A stretch of DNA of 22,804 nt, from the NCBI GenBank assembly GCA_035294855.1, contig DATGKD010000164.1, positions 1 to 22,804 of the forward strand, read 5' to 3'. The number at the start of each line of letters is the position of its first letter. The first letter of the stretch is position 1. Below are positions 13,807 through 21,012 of the stretch, piece after piece. This stretch comes from DATGKD01 sp035294855. GTDB taxonomy: Bacteria; Actinomycetota; Acidimicrobiia; Acidimicrobiales; UBA8190. The notes under the pieces are model-generated. The model made no database searches. It worked only from the letters and a program-made list of their open reading frames with translations, and had not been told where the DNA came from. The position numbers and the translations under genes are program-made.

Positions 13807-14729
13807 CGGGTCCTCCGGTTGAGTCTGCCCGCCACCACGCGGGCGACGATGCTCAGGACGAGCACGAACGCGAGCAGCACGAGCGCCGTTCCCCACGCGA
13901 TCTGCTGCGCGGTGGGATAGGGCTGGGTGCCGTCGGTGTAGATGGTGAGGGGCATGGCCGCGAGCGGGCCCAACGGCGACGCCGTGAACAGCGTGCTGCC
14001 GAAGATCGTGACCAGGACGGGTGCGGTTTCGCCGACGGCACGCGCGATGGCGAGCAGGTTGCCCGTCACGAGCCCCGGCAGCGAACCTCGCAACACGACC
14101 GAACGAACCACGCGGGCGCGGCGCGCGCCGAGCGCCAACCCCGCTTCCCACAGGTCGCGGGGCACGGCGCCCATGGCGGCTTCGTTCGACCGGATGATGA
14201 TGGGCAACATCAACACGGCGAGCGCGAAGCTGCCGGCCAGCCCCGAGTAGTGGTTGAACGGCTCGACGAGCACCGCGTAAGCGAAGATGCCGATGGCGAT
14301 CGAGGGCACGCCGGTCAGGACATCGGCGGCGAAGCGGATCGCATCGGCGACCGGGCCGCGGCGCTCAGCGAGGAACAGTGCGACCGCCATGCCGGTGGGC
14401 ACCGCCATGGCCGTGGCGAGCCCGACGACGATCGCCGAGCCCACGATGGCGTTGGAGATGCCGCCGCCGGGGATCCCCGGCGGGGTCGGCGCGTGGGTGA
14501 GGAAGCTCACCGACAGTGCGTGCATTCCGCGGGCAATCGTGTACGTGGCCAGGGCGGCGAGCGGCGCCAGGGACACGGCCACGGCGAGACCGCACACCAC
14601 GACGATGGCGCGGCTGGCGGCGCGCCGCCGGGTGAGCGATCGCCGCGCCGTCTGCCGCACCAGCTCGCGGCGCGCGGCCGCGATGTCCGGGGCGGGCAGA
14701 GCAAGTGCGTGACCGAGCGACGAGCTCAT
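13803..14729 (-). CDS. pstA: Phosphate ABC transporter permease PstA
   Basis: A predicted 308-residue inner-membrane permease with about six transmembrane helices. A basic cytoplasmic N-terminus (RRELVRQTARRSLTRRRAASR) leads into VVVCGLAVAVSLAPLAALA. PPGIPGGGISNAIVGSAIVV and LTGVPSIAIGIFAYAVLV are classic PstA segments. The EAA loop, DLWEAGLALGARRARVVRSVVLRGSLPGL, docks on PstB. AIARAVGETAPVL is the conserved motif before the last helices. The ATG lies 4 bp after the pstC stop and the stop overlaps pstB, so it sits tightly within the operon. It forms the channel together with PstC. Confidence 0.97.
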   Translation of the reverse strand: MSSSLGHALALPAPDIAAARRELVRQTARRSLTRRRAASRAIVVVCGLAVAVSLAPLAALATYTIARGMHALSVSFLTHAPTPPGIPGGGISNAIVGSAIVVGLATAMAVPTGMAVALFLAERRGPVADAIRFAADVLTGVPSIAIGIFAYAVLVEPFNHYSGLAGSFALAVLMLPIIIRSNEAAMGAVPRDLWEAGLALGARRARVVRSVVLRGSLPGLVTGNLLAIARAVGETAPVLVTIFGSTLFTASPLGPLAAMPLTIYTDGTQPYPTAQQIAWGTALVLLAFVLVLSIVARVVAGRLNRRTR

Positions 14730-14733
14730 GGCG

Positions 14734-15726
14734 TCAGGCCGTGCGGGCCCGCATGCGGGACCGCAGGAGGAGTTGCCCGCCGGCGTTGACGAGCGCGGTG
14801 ATGACGAGGAGCACGAGCGCCAGGGCGATCACCGCGCTGCGATCCAGCCCGGGGGTGGCCTCGGCGAAGGTGTTGATGATCGCCGAGCCCAAGGTGGCTC
14901 CCGGGGCGAGCAGGGAATGGGGGGCGGTGTAGAGGTTGCCGATCACCATGGCGACGGCGATCGTCTCGCCCAGCGCACGGCCCATCGCCAGCGTCACGGC
15001 GGCCTCGATCCCGGTGCGGCCGCCGGGGATGACCGCGCTGCGCACGACTTGCCACTTCGTCCCGCCGAGAGCGCGGGCGGCCTCGCGGTCGGCGACGGGC
15101 ACGGCCGACAACGCCGTGCGCGAGAGCGCCACGACCGTCGGGAGGATCATGACCGCGAGGACGACGCCGGCGAGGAGCATGCTCGGTCCGAGCGCCGGTC
15201 CGTGGAAGAACCACTCGAGCACCGGGATCTTCTTGAAGAACGGCTCCACGTGCCGCGCGAAGACGGGGCTGAGCACGAGCAGGCCCCAGAGGCCCACAAC
15301 GATGCTCGGCACGGCGGCGATGAGGTCGACGAGGACCGACAGCGGCGCCGCGATCCAACGCGGCGCGAACTCGGACAGGAACGCGGCGGTGCCCACACCG
15401 ATGGGCACCGCCAGCACGATGGCCACGAGCGTCGTCACGAGCGTCCCGAGCACGAACACGCCGGCGCCATAGCGCAGGTGGGCGGGGTCCCACGTTCCCG
15501 ACCACAGAAGGCCCAGCCCCGAGTGGGCGAACGCCTGGCTCGACCCGTCGGCGAGACTGATCACGAGGCCGACCACCACGGCGGCGAACAGCGCCGCTCC
15601 GCCCCAGCGCAACACGGCGTACGCGCGGCCGCCGGGGCGGGCGCGGCGCCGCTCGAGCGCGGCGCGCACGCCGGCCACGGGTGTCAGCTGCGGCGGGAGG
15701 ACCTCCTCGAGCAGGGTCGGTGCCAT
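14734..15726 (-). CDS. pstC: Phosphate ABC transporter permease PstC
   Basis: A predicted 330-residue permease with about six transmembrane helices. Hallmarks are the long periplasmic entry segment after helix 1 (GLGLLWSGTWDP with YGAGVFVLGTLVTTLVA), SEFAPRWIAAPLSVLVDLIAAVPSIVVGLWGLLVL, and the EAA loop REAARALGGTKWQVVRSAVIPGGRTGI. AMGRALGETIAVAMVIGN and the terminal LLVITALVNAGGQLLLRSR are also typical of PstC. The insertion HVEPFFKKIPVLEWFFHG is within the range seen in actinobacterial PstC. The ATG at 15726 has only a weak upstream site. pstS ends 43 bp upstream on the same strand and pstA begins 4 bp downstream. Confidence 0.97.
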   Translation of the reverse strand: MAPTLLEEVLPPQLTPVAGVRAALERRRARPGGRAYAVLRWGGAALFAAVVVGLVISLADGSSQAFAHSGLGLLWSGTWDPAHLRYGAGVFVLGTLVTTLVAIVLAVPIGVGTAAFLSEFAPRWIAAPLSVLVDLIAAVPSIVVGLWGLLVLSPVFARHVEPFFKKIPVLEWFFHGPALGPSMLLAGVVLAVMILPTVVALSRTALSAVPVADREAARALGGTKWQVVRSAVIPGGRTGIEAAVTLAMGRALGETIAVAMVIGNLYTAPHSLLAPGATLGSAIINTFAEATPGLDRSAVIALALVLLVITALVNAGGQLLLRSRMRARTA

Positions 15727-15769
15727 GCCATCGTGCCGTTCTGGTCTCAGGCGATCACGACGGGACGCG

Positions 15770-16990
15770 TCACGAGAACAGCGGCTGGCCGGCCGAGGTC
15801 TGCAGCTGCAGCAGAGTCTGGTGCGCGAGCGACACGACGTTGGCGGGGAGCGGTGAGTACCCCAGGGCGGACGCCTGCTGCTGGCCCGTCGTGGTCACCC
15901 AGTCGAAGAGCTTGCCGAGCACGATCCCGACGGTCTGGTTGGACTGCTTCTGGTACAGCAGCGTCCAGCTGAAGTTGGCGAGGGGATAGGTGCCCGCGCC
16001 CGGACCGTCGACGATGACGAAGTTGGCGGCGCTCAAGTTGTGCGCCTGCGCTCCCGCCGACGCGATGCTCGTCGGCGACGGCGCCACGAAGTCGTTCGCC
16101 TGGTTCTTGAGGGCCACGTTCGTGAAGCCCGCCTGGCGCGCCGCCGCGAACTCGACGTAGCCGATGGCGCCCGGCGTCTGCTGGATGTAACTGGCGACCC
16201 CGGTGTTGAGCTGTTGCCCGACACCGACGCTCGTCACCGGCCAGTGCAGCGAGGGCGTCGAGCCGGACTTTGCTGTCCACGCCGCTCCGCCGGTGTCGAT
16301 CAGGTACTGGTCGAGGTCGTAGCCGGGACCGGACGAATCGGCACGGTGCACCGCCACGATCGACGTGTGGGGCAGGTTGACCCCCGGGTTCAGCGCCACG
16401 ATCGCCGGGTTGTTCCAGGTCGTGATGGAACCCAAGTAGATGCCTGCCAGCGTCGGTCCGTCGAGCTTCAGGCCCTGGCCGACGCCGGGCAGGTTGTAGC
16501 TCAGCGCCACACCCCCGAGGTCGACGGGAACCTGCAGGATGCTCCCGCCGGTGCCCTGCGCCGGCGCCGCGATGGGAACCTCCGAGTCGCCGAACTGCAC
16601 GGTGCCCTGTTCGATATCGGTGATGCCGACGCTGCTGCCTGCAGGGGAGTAGTTGACGCTAACGCCGTGGTTCGCGGCGCTGTAGGCGTAGAAGACGCGG
16701 GTGAAGAACGCGTCGATGGAGTTCGCTCCCGCGCCGGTCAGCTGGGCGGCGGGCGACTGGGCGTCGGTCGCCGTCGCCAGGACTCCGCCCGGCGCAGACG
16801 ACGCGGCCGTGGTCGTGCTGTGGCCGTCGGTGCGCTCAGCCGCGGTCGGCGATGTCGACGAGCATGCGGCCAGCAGGGCGCCGGTGGCCCCGAGGACCAG
16901 TGCGGCCCGAACCCACCGCGCTCGCAGGGGGCGCCCGAACGGCGCGAGGACCCGACCCCCGTTCTGTGCGGCGACGACGACGTGTTCCAC
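15770..16990 (-). CDS. pstS: Phosphate-binding lipoprotein PstS
   Basis: A predicted 406-residue lipoprotein. The N-terminus is basic, and a hydrophobic stretch (ALVLGATGALLAAC) ends in a lipobox with Cys43 as the lipidation site. A Ser/Thr-rich linker follows. The receptor begins with LTGAGANSIDAFFTRVFYAY and YSPAGSSVGITDIEQGTVQFGDSEVPI, the phosphate-site pattern of PstS. GIYLGSITTWNNPAIVALNPGVNLP and HRADSSGPGYDLDQYL are also characteristic. The protein captures phosphate outside the membrane and passes it to PstCA. The frame is open to 17074, but the GTG at 16990 is preceded by AAGGGAGA at good spacing and gives the expected distance to the signal peptide. The promoter probably lies in the AT-rich island upstream. 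Confidence 0.95.
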   Translation of the reverse strand: MEHVVVAAQNGGRVLAPFGRPLRARWVRAALVLGATGALLAACSSTSPTAAERTDGHSTTTAASSAPGGVLATATDAQSPAAQLTGAGANSIDAFFTRVFYAYSAANHGVSVNYSPAGSSVGITDIEQGTVQFGDSEVPIAAPAQGTGGSILQVPVDLGGVALSYNLPGVGQGLKLDGPTLAGIYLGSITTWNNPAIVALNPGVNLPHTSIVAVHRADSSGPGYDLDQYLIDTGGAAWTAKSGSTPSLHWPVTSVGVGQQLNTGVASYIQQTPGAIGYVEFAAARQAGFTNVALKNQANDFVAPSPTSIASAGAQAHNLSAANFVIVDGPGAGTYPLANFSWTLLYQKQSNQTVGIVLGKLFDWVTTTGQQQASALGYSPLPANVVSLAHQTLLQLQTSAGQPLFS

Positions 16991-17050
16991 CGGATCTCCC
17001 TTCGGTGAGCCCCCGGACCGATCCCCCGGCCAGCGGCCCACCCCGAGCCG

Positions 17051-17136
17051 CCGCTTTACCAGTAAATCAATCAATAAGATAGAAATAGTAGAGAACAGGC
17101 CGGCCGTTGTCCAGTGGAAGTGGGCAGAATCCTCCG
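17051..17136. promoter_or_regulatory. AT-rich divergent regulatory region between pstS and the Rrf2-type gene
   Basis: The stretch 17055-17094 is strikingly AT-rich for this window. It contains the inverted repeat TTTAC-CA-GTAAA (17055-17066), a candidate operator, and then a TCAATCAAT repeat. TAAGAT (17075-17080, plus) and TATCTT (17081-17076, minus) both fit TANNNT and could be overlapping -10 elements for the divergent genes. CAGAAT (17125-17130) lies 6 nt before the Rrf2 ATG as an alternative leaderless -10. I saw no recognisable tandem PHO-box repeats. Confidence 0.45.
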
Positions 17137-17592
17137 ATGCACATCCCCGCCAAGGTCGACTACGGCGTGCGTGCGCTGCTGACGCTGGCGGCGCAGGACG
17201 AGCCCGCGACGGCCGACGCCCTCGCCCAGGCGCAGGGGCTACCCGTCCGGTTCCTGGGCGCCATCCTGAACGACCTGCGCCGGGCGGGGCTGGTGGTGAG
17301 TCAGCGGGGCTCCGACGGCGGATACCGGTTGGCCCGGGCGCCGGGCGCCATCAGCGTCGCCGACGTGATGCGCGCACTCGACGGGCCGCTGGCCGAGGTG
17401 CGGGGACTGCGCCCCGAGGCGGCGCGCTACGAGGGGGCCGCCGAGCACCTCCAAGAGGTGTGGGTCGCCGTGCGCGCCAGCCTGCGCGGCGTGCTCGAAC
17501 GGGTGACCCTGGCCGACATCGTCGCGGGGAAGTTCCCCCGCTCCGTGACCCGGATGACCGAAGACCCCGACGCCTGGGAGCCCCGACGTTGA
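17137..17592 (+). CDS. Rrf2-family transcriptional regulator lacking cluster cysteines
   Basis: A predicted 151-residue DNA-binding protein. KVDYGVRALLTLAAQ is the classic Rrf2 start. ATADALAQAQGLPVRFLGAILNDLRRAGLVVSQRGSDGGYRLAR is the winged helix-turn-helix with the family's RG-GGY wing. SVADVMRALDGPLAEV is the dimerisation helix region. The protein has no cysteine at all, so it cannot hold the [2Fe-2S] cluster of IscR/NsrR through thiolates. It is likelier a ligand- or partner-controlled regulator such as CymR. It diverges from pstS across a shared promoter region, so autoregulation and control of pst are plausible inferences. The ATG has no Shine-Dalgarno. A TTG start ten codons upstream is possible but less convincing. 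Its stop is 15 bp from the convergent hydrolase gene. Confidence 0.88.
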   Translation: MHIPAKVDYGVRALLTLAAQDEPATADALAQAQGLPVRFLGAILNDLRRAGLVVSQRGSDGGYRLARAPGAISVADVMRALDGPLAEVRGLRPEAARYEGAAEHLQEVWVAVRASLRGVLERVTLADIVAGKFPRSVTRMTEDPDAWEPRR

Positions 17593-17607
17593 GGGACCGG
17601 CGGTCCG

Positions 17608-18678
17608 TCAGGCCAGCTGGGCCACCGGTGCGCCGGGCGTCGTCCAGACGCGGTCCAAGAACGCACTGATCTCGCCGGTGAGGCGCTCGGGGGCGACGCG
17701 CAGCTCGACGATGGAGTGCGCTTGCACGAGGCGCGCGTGGGGCAGCTGCCGGGCGAGGTGGTCGGCGTCGGTGAACGGGTGGATGAAGTCGACCTTGTGC
17801 CCGATGACGAGGGCGGGGGCGGTGATCGCCTGACGGTCTTCGTAGGTCGGCGTGATCGGACCGACCAGCATGCCGTGGAGGACCGCGGCGGCCTCGTCGG
17901 GCTCGGCGGTGAGCACCGACACGAAGCTGTCGAGGGGCGCGATCTTGGTGTGCGGCACACGTCGCGCCACCGCCGCCACGAGCCGAATCACCGGAGCCGC
18001 ATAGTGGACGCCGAGGAGCATCGGTAAGAAGACCATCGCGGCGCCGGGCACCGCCCACTCGAGAACCGGCATCTCGACGACGAGACCGCGCACCCGGCTG
18101 GGAGCCTGCACGGCGACCTGGAGGGCGACGTTGGCGCCCAGCGACACGCCGCCCACGACCGCCTGTTCGATGCCGAGATGGTCGAGGAGCGCCACGACGT
18201 AATGGGCGTACGAGTCCATGCGGTGTGCCGACGCGTGCCGGGGCTTGTCCGAGTGGCCGTGTCCGGGCAAGTCGAGGAGAACGACGCGGTGGCCCGCGGC
18301 CGCGAGGTCGGCCGCCAGGCGACGGTTCATCTGGGCGTCGAGCAGCAGCCCGTGCAAGAAGACGAGGTTCTTCGGGCCGTGGCCGTGGCTTTCGTAGTGG
18401 AGGCGCAGCGCTCCGACTTCGAAGGTTCCTACTTCGTAGGGGCGGCTTTCGAAAAGCGAGAGAACCGGCGCCAAGGGCCCGCCGGCGGTGGCGGCGAGCC
18501 GGGAGACCAGCCGGCCGGCGAGCGCCTTCCAGGCCGGCGTGCCTGCCGCCGCGGGCAGGGAGCCGTCGTGGTCGACCGAGCCGTGGGACGCCGACCCGGA
18601 CGCGGGCGCGGACGAGAGGGCGCGCCGCGACCCTGAGTCCTGGGCGCCCTCGGGGTGGGCGGTGCCGAGCACGGACAT
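17608..18678 (-). CDS. Alpha/beta-hydrolase fold protein
   Basis: A predicted 356-residue protein. The first about 80 residues are low-complexity (Ser/Ala/Gly-rich, then LAGRLVSRLAATAGGPLAPVL). The hydrolase fold begins at GALRLHYESHG. FLHGLLLD supplies the oxyanion hole and LLDLPGHGHSDKP is the usual loop. GVSLG (nucleophile Ser179) is the elbow. HKVDFIHPFTDADHLARQLP places the acid (Asp297) and AHSIVEL the histidine (His321), so a complete triad is likely. A mobile lid (VLEWAVPGAAMVFLPMLLGVHY) is hydrophobic, suggesting a lipophilic ester or related substrate, but no specific reaction can be named. I chose the ATG at 18678, where TAACGT lies 8 nt upstream. The frame is open to 18720 and a GTG directly precedes the ATG. 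It is convergent with the Rrf2-type gene. Confidence 0.87.
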   Translation of the reverse strand: MSVLGTAHPEGAQDSGSRRALSSAPASGSASHGSVDHDGSLPAAAGTPAWKALAGRLVSRLAATAGGPLAPVLSLFESRPYEVGTFEVGALRLHYESHGHGPKNLVFLHGLLLDAQMNRRLAADLAAAGHRVVLLDLPGHGHSDKPRHASAHRMDSYAHYVVALLDHLGIEQAVVGGVSLGANVALQVAVQAPSRVRGLVVEMPVLEWAVPGAAMVFLPMLLGVHYAAPVIRLVAAVARRVPHTKIAPLDSFVSVLTAEPDEAAAVLHGMLVGPITPTYEDRQAITAPALVIGHKVDFIHPFTDADHLARQLPHARLVQAHSIVELRVAPERLTGEISAFLDRVWTTPGAPVAQLA

Positions 18679-18686
18679 CACGCTGG

Positions 18687-18692
18687 ACGTTA
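18687..18692 (-). promoter_or_regulatory. Candidate leaderless -10 hexamer (TAACGT) for the alpha/beta hydrolase
   Basis: TAACGT fits TANNNT and lies 8 nt before the ATG at 18678 (5 nt before the adjacent GTG). No Shine-Dalgarno is present. The evidence is the pattern only. Confidence 0.3.
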
Positions 18693-18766
18693 CCCGTGAG
18701 ATCGCGGGCGGTGATCCCACGGGCTGTCGGCGAGTCCGCTCCCGCGGCGTGCGCGCACCCCCTCCG

Positions 18767-19360
18767 TCACACGAGGTTCAGACGTCGGGAACACGCCGGC
18801 CACTGTCCCCAGCCGCTACGCGCCTGCAGTTCGTGCGCCGCTTGGTCCTGCACCGCCGGAGGCGCGTCAGACGGCAGGCCCGACATGCCAAGGCCTTGCC
18901 ACGTGGCCAAGCTGAACTGGTACGCGCCGTAGTAGCCGTTGCCCGTGTTGTCGGCATAGTTGCCGCCGGACTCGCACTGCCGAAGAGCGGCCCAGACATC
19001 TCCCGAAGAGGCGGCGACCACGGGAGCCGGCGGCGGGGGTGGTGCCGGCCGGGGTGAGGGCGGCGGGGTGGGCCGCGGCGCTTGCGCTTCGAGATAGGCC
19101 CTGATGGCCTGCTGCACGAGCAGTTGGTGCGTCGTGACGGGGTGCACGGCGTCGAGGAGCGCGGGATCCTCAGGCGCGGCACTTGCCGCGGTGGGAGGAT
19201 CTCCGGCGGGGATGCTCGCCGACACGAGCTGAAGATCGAGTCGACCGAGGCCGGTCGCTCGATTGACGGGTTGATGGTGGGCAGAACTCGGTTGTTGGAA
19301 AGCCAATCCCATACCGAGCAACACGGCGATGACGACGCCAAAGCGTCGGTGCTTCCGCAT
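18767..19360 (-). CDS. Secreted Rpf/transglycosylase-like cell-wall lytic protein
   Basis: A predicted 197-residue secreted protein. Residues 1-27 form a signal peptide (MRKHRRFG basic start, VVIAVLLGMGLAF core, SSA cleavage region). A variable middle and a Pro-rich linker (about 95-113) lead to a C-terminal resuscitation-promoting-factor/transglycosylase-like domain. It contains DVWAALRQCESGGNYADNTGNGYYGAYQFSLATWQGLG, with Glu130 as catalytic acid and Cys129/Cys190 as the likely disulfide. WGQWPAC ends the domain. Rpf proteins cleave peptidoglycan glycan strands and promote growth resumption. The ATG at 19360 has a perfect AAGGAGG seven nt upstream. The same frame continues upstream without a stop to an ATG at 19600, which also has a GGAGGAG, but that extension would bury the signal peptide. 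The gene stands alone, 88 bp before the hydrolase gene. Confidence 0.92.
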   Translation of the reverse strand: MRKHRRFGVVIAVLLGMGLAFQQPSSAHHQPVNRATGLGRLDLQLVSASIPAGDPPTAASAAPEDPALLDAVHPVTTHQLLVQQAIRAYLEAQAPRPTPPPSPRPAPPPPPAPVVAASSGDVWAALRQCESGGNYADNTGNGYYGAYQFSLATWQGLGMSGLPSDAPPAVQDQAAHELQARSGWGQWPACSRRLNLV

Positions 19361-19547
19361 CTCGCGCCTCCTTGAAGTTCGCGGAATCCCCGGAGGGCTC
19401 CAGGTGGCTTGGAATGCGGGCGCCCGTCGTCGGAGCATTCGTCTCGCGGAGCCGGCGCCGGGGAGGGCGGGCGGCCCTGGACTGTCAGCAGGTCCAAACG
19501 AGGTGCGGACGGAGCAACCCTTGGGGTCGCGCGTTAGGCACTTCCTC

Positions 19548-19593
19548 CTGTGTGCATGGGCCCCTCGGGGCTTTCTGTGTGCATGGGCCCCTC
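19548..19593. repeat. 19-bp exact direct repeat, 27-nt period, in the rpf-like leader
   Basis: CTGTGTGCATGGGCCCCTC occurs at 19548-19566 and 19575-19593. A degenerate third partial copy (GGGCATGGGCC) follows to about 19605. The 27-nt period is nine codons. Read on the minus strand in the rpf-like frame it encodes PRGAHAHRK then PRGAHAHRR. In another minus-strand frame it makes a 16-codon ORF starting MHTESPEGP and ending TAA. Between the copies GCCCC-TC-GGGGC followed by TTTCT on the plus strand has a weak terminator-like shape. Confidence 0.65.
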
Positions 19594-19752
19594 TGGGCAT
19601 GGGCCGGCTCTCCTCCGGCGGGGGGGTGATCGCGGGCAGAAGACCGCGTCGTTCCGTGGGCGCGCGCCACCGTCAGGGGTGCGAAAGCGGCGGGCGGTCC
19701 ACGAGACGTCGGGTCCATAGGCCCGGTCGACAGCCTCCGCCGCTGCCGTCGT

Positions 19753-19776
19753 GGACTCAGCCTGGGCTTAGAGTCC
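19753..19776. repeat. Nested inverted repeat (hairpin)
   Basis: GGACTC (19753-19758) pairs with GAGTCC (19771-19776). Inside, AGCC pairs with GGCT around a TG loop, with TA unpaired on one side. This makes a compact ten-pair structure. There is no U-run after it on either strand. It lies about 190 nt past the surE stop in that gene's direction, so it could be part of its 3' end or of the rpf-like leader. Confidence 0.5.
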
Positions 19777-19964
19777 CGGCGACCTTAGGCGCTTGTGCAC
19801 GCGTGCGCAAACACAACCGCAACACTCCGGTACCAGTTGGGGCGTCGGCGGCGCGGCCACCGCTCGCCTTTCAACGGTGTGACCTGGGCTTCTACGATCT
19901 GGGGTCGCCGCCGGACATGGCGGCGGAACGGCGCCTCGCTGACCACGAATCGTGATCTTCGGCC

Positions 19965-20869
19965 TCAGGCCGTGGCCGCCTCGCCCGACGGCCCGGGCTG
20001 GGTTTCGGGCAGCTCTTCGGGCTCGAGGCCAGGGGAGACCCCCGGGATCTCGTACAGCTTCTCGAGGGCCGCCTCCAGCACGTCGTCTGCCTCGGCGCCC
20101 GCTTCGCGCACCCCGACCAGGGGCGTCAGCGACGCGTAGCCACGAGCGAGAAGGCCCGCATCGGTGTCGGGGTGGACGCGCAGGCTGGTCCCGGGCGCGG
20201 TCAGGTCGAGACGCAGGGTGCCGGTCTGCCCGGCCGGCAACGCCACGTGCGGCACCGAGGCGCCTCCCTCGCCGGAGTCGTGAACGGCGGATCGGATAGT
20301 GCCGCCGCGGCCGAGCCGCCCATGGCGCAGGCCGCGCAAGCGGACGAGCTCCACGTTGGGGGTGTTCAGGTTCAGCGTCGTTCCCGGAGGCGCCCCCTCG
20401 AGGACGGGGACGAGTGTGGTCGCCAGAGTCGCGGGTGTCTCCCAAGGGACCGGGTCATCCCCCCAGCGGATCGACACGGCCAGGGCCCGGAGCCCGAAGT
20501 GCGCGCCGGTGAGCGCCGCGCCAACCGTCCCCGAGTGCATCGCTGAACGTCCGACGTTGATGCCGTGGTTGATCCCCGAAAGGACCAGGTCGGGCCGGGG
20601 CCCGAAGCCGCCGACGCAGGCGAGGATCACCGCAAGTGCGGGCGGCCGTCGATCCCGAAGGTGGGAATGTCGCCGAGCCCCGCGATGACGTGTGACTCGT
20701 AGTCAACGCCCGCACGGGAGTGGACCGGGCCCACGGCGGCACCTGCCCCGCTGTAATCGATGAGCGGGGCCACGACCACGATGTCGTGTCCAGTGCTGGC
20801 CGCGGCCAACGCGAGCGCTGCGATACCAGGGGCGCGCACGCCGTCGTCGTTGGTGATAAGGATCCGCAC
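19965..20869 (-). pseudogene. surE: surE, 5'/3'-nucleotidase, split by a one-base frameshift
   Basis: Two overlapping reading frames together make one SurE. The 5' frame (20869-20627, 80 codons, GTG start with GGAGG upstream) gives MRILITNDDG, with metal ligands Asp8/Asp9, and VVVAPLIDYSGAG, with Ser40. It then runs into a stop after GIDGRPHLR. The 3' frame (20630-19965) continues with ILACVGGFGPRPDLVLSGINHGINVGRSAMHSGTVGAALTG, including the Asn metal ligand in SGIN. Adding one base after codon 77 (near 20638/20639) restores DGRPALAVILACVGG, the expected family sequence, and one frame of 301 residues. SurE dephosphorylates nucleoside monophosphates in stationary phase. The cause could be a real mutation, a sequencing error in a GC-rich run, or coupled translation, since a GTG overlaps the stop as GTGA. 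Confidence 0.85.
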
Positions 20870-20924
20870 TCGACCCTCCGCTCGGTAGTCGGGCGCACGG
20901 GCATCGACGGAGAACGCCGTCTAC

Positions 20925-20942
20925 CATACCGTCGCCCTGACG
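20925..20942 (-). promoter_or_regulatory. Candidate surE promoter -10 region in the surE/epimerase divergent gap
   Basis: On the minus strand TATGGT (fits TANNNT) lies about 50-60 nt upstream of the surE GTG, within the 143-bp divergent gap. The opposite strand offers TACCAT and TACCGT at the same place for the epimerase gene. No clear -35 was recognised for either direction. Confidence 0.25.
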
Positions 20943-21012
20943 GCGGTCGCTTCCGACGGCGGCTCGACGTTCAACCCATCGCTCGATCCATCGTCACGGC
21001 GGAATTGCGACT

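Larger units (their letters stand above)
19361..19964. other. Long intergenic region upstream of the rpf-like gene, no convincing protein gene
   Basis: About 600 bp lie between the rpf-like start and the surE 3' end. I see no supported protein family in any frame. It holds a 19-bp direct repeat (19548-19566, 19575-19593), a hairpin with an SD-like loop on the minus strand (19603-19619), a nested hairpin (19753-19776) and the 10-bp palindrome GCACGCGTGC (19797-19806). On the minus strand short ORFs with good ribosome-binding sites begin inside the repeats. It is probably the promoter and leader of the rpf-like gene. I could not recognise the conserved core of the c-di-AMP riboswitch that precedes some actinobacterial rpf genes. 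Confidence 0.55.

Noticed and set aside
19361..19560. c-di-AMP (ydaO) riboswitch in the leader of the rpf-like gene
   Set aside because: Such riboswitches precede some actinobacterial rpf genes, but I could not find the conserved GGGUGAAU and CAGCUAACCUCG-type core segments. A covariance-model search would settle it.
19560..19584. Intrinsic terminator on the plus strand (GCCCC-TC-GGGGC then TTTCT)
   Set aside because: The stem is short, the T-run is interrupted, and there is no plus-strand gene upstream to terminate; it is a by-product of the direct repeat.
19894..19899. TACGAT with TTCAAC 17 bp upstream, a plus-strand promoter-like pair
   Set aside because: It would transcribe only a 12-codon ORF before running into surE antisense; without supporting conservation it is probably chance.
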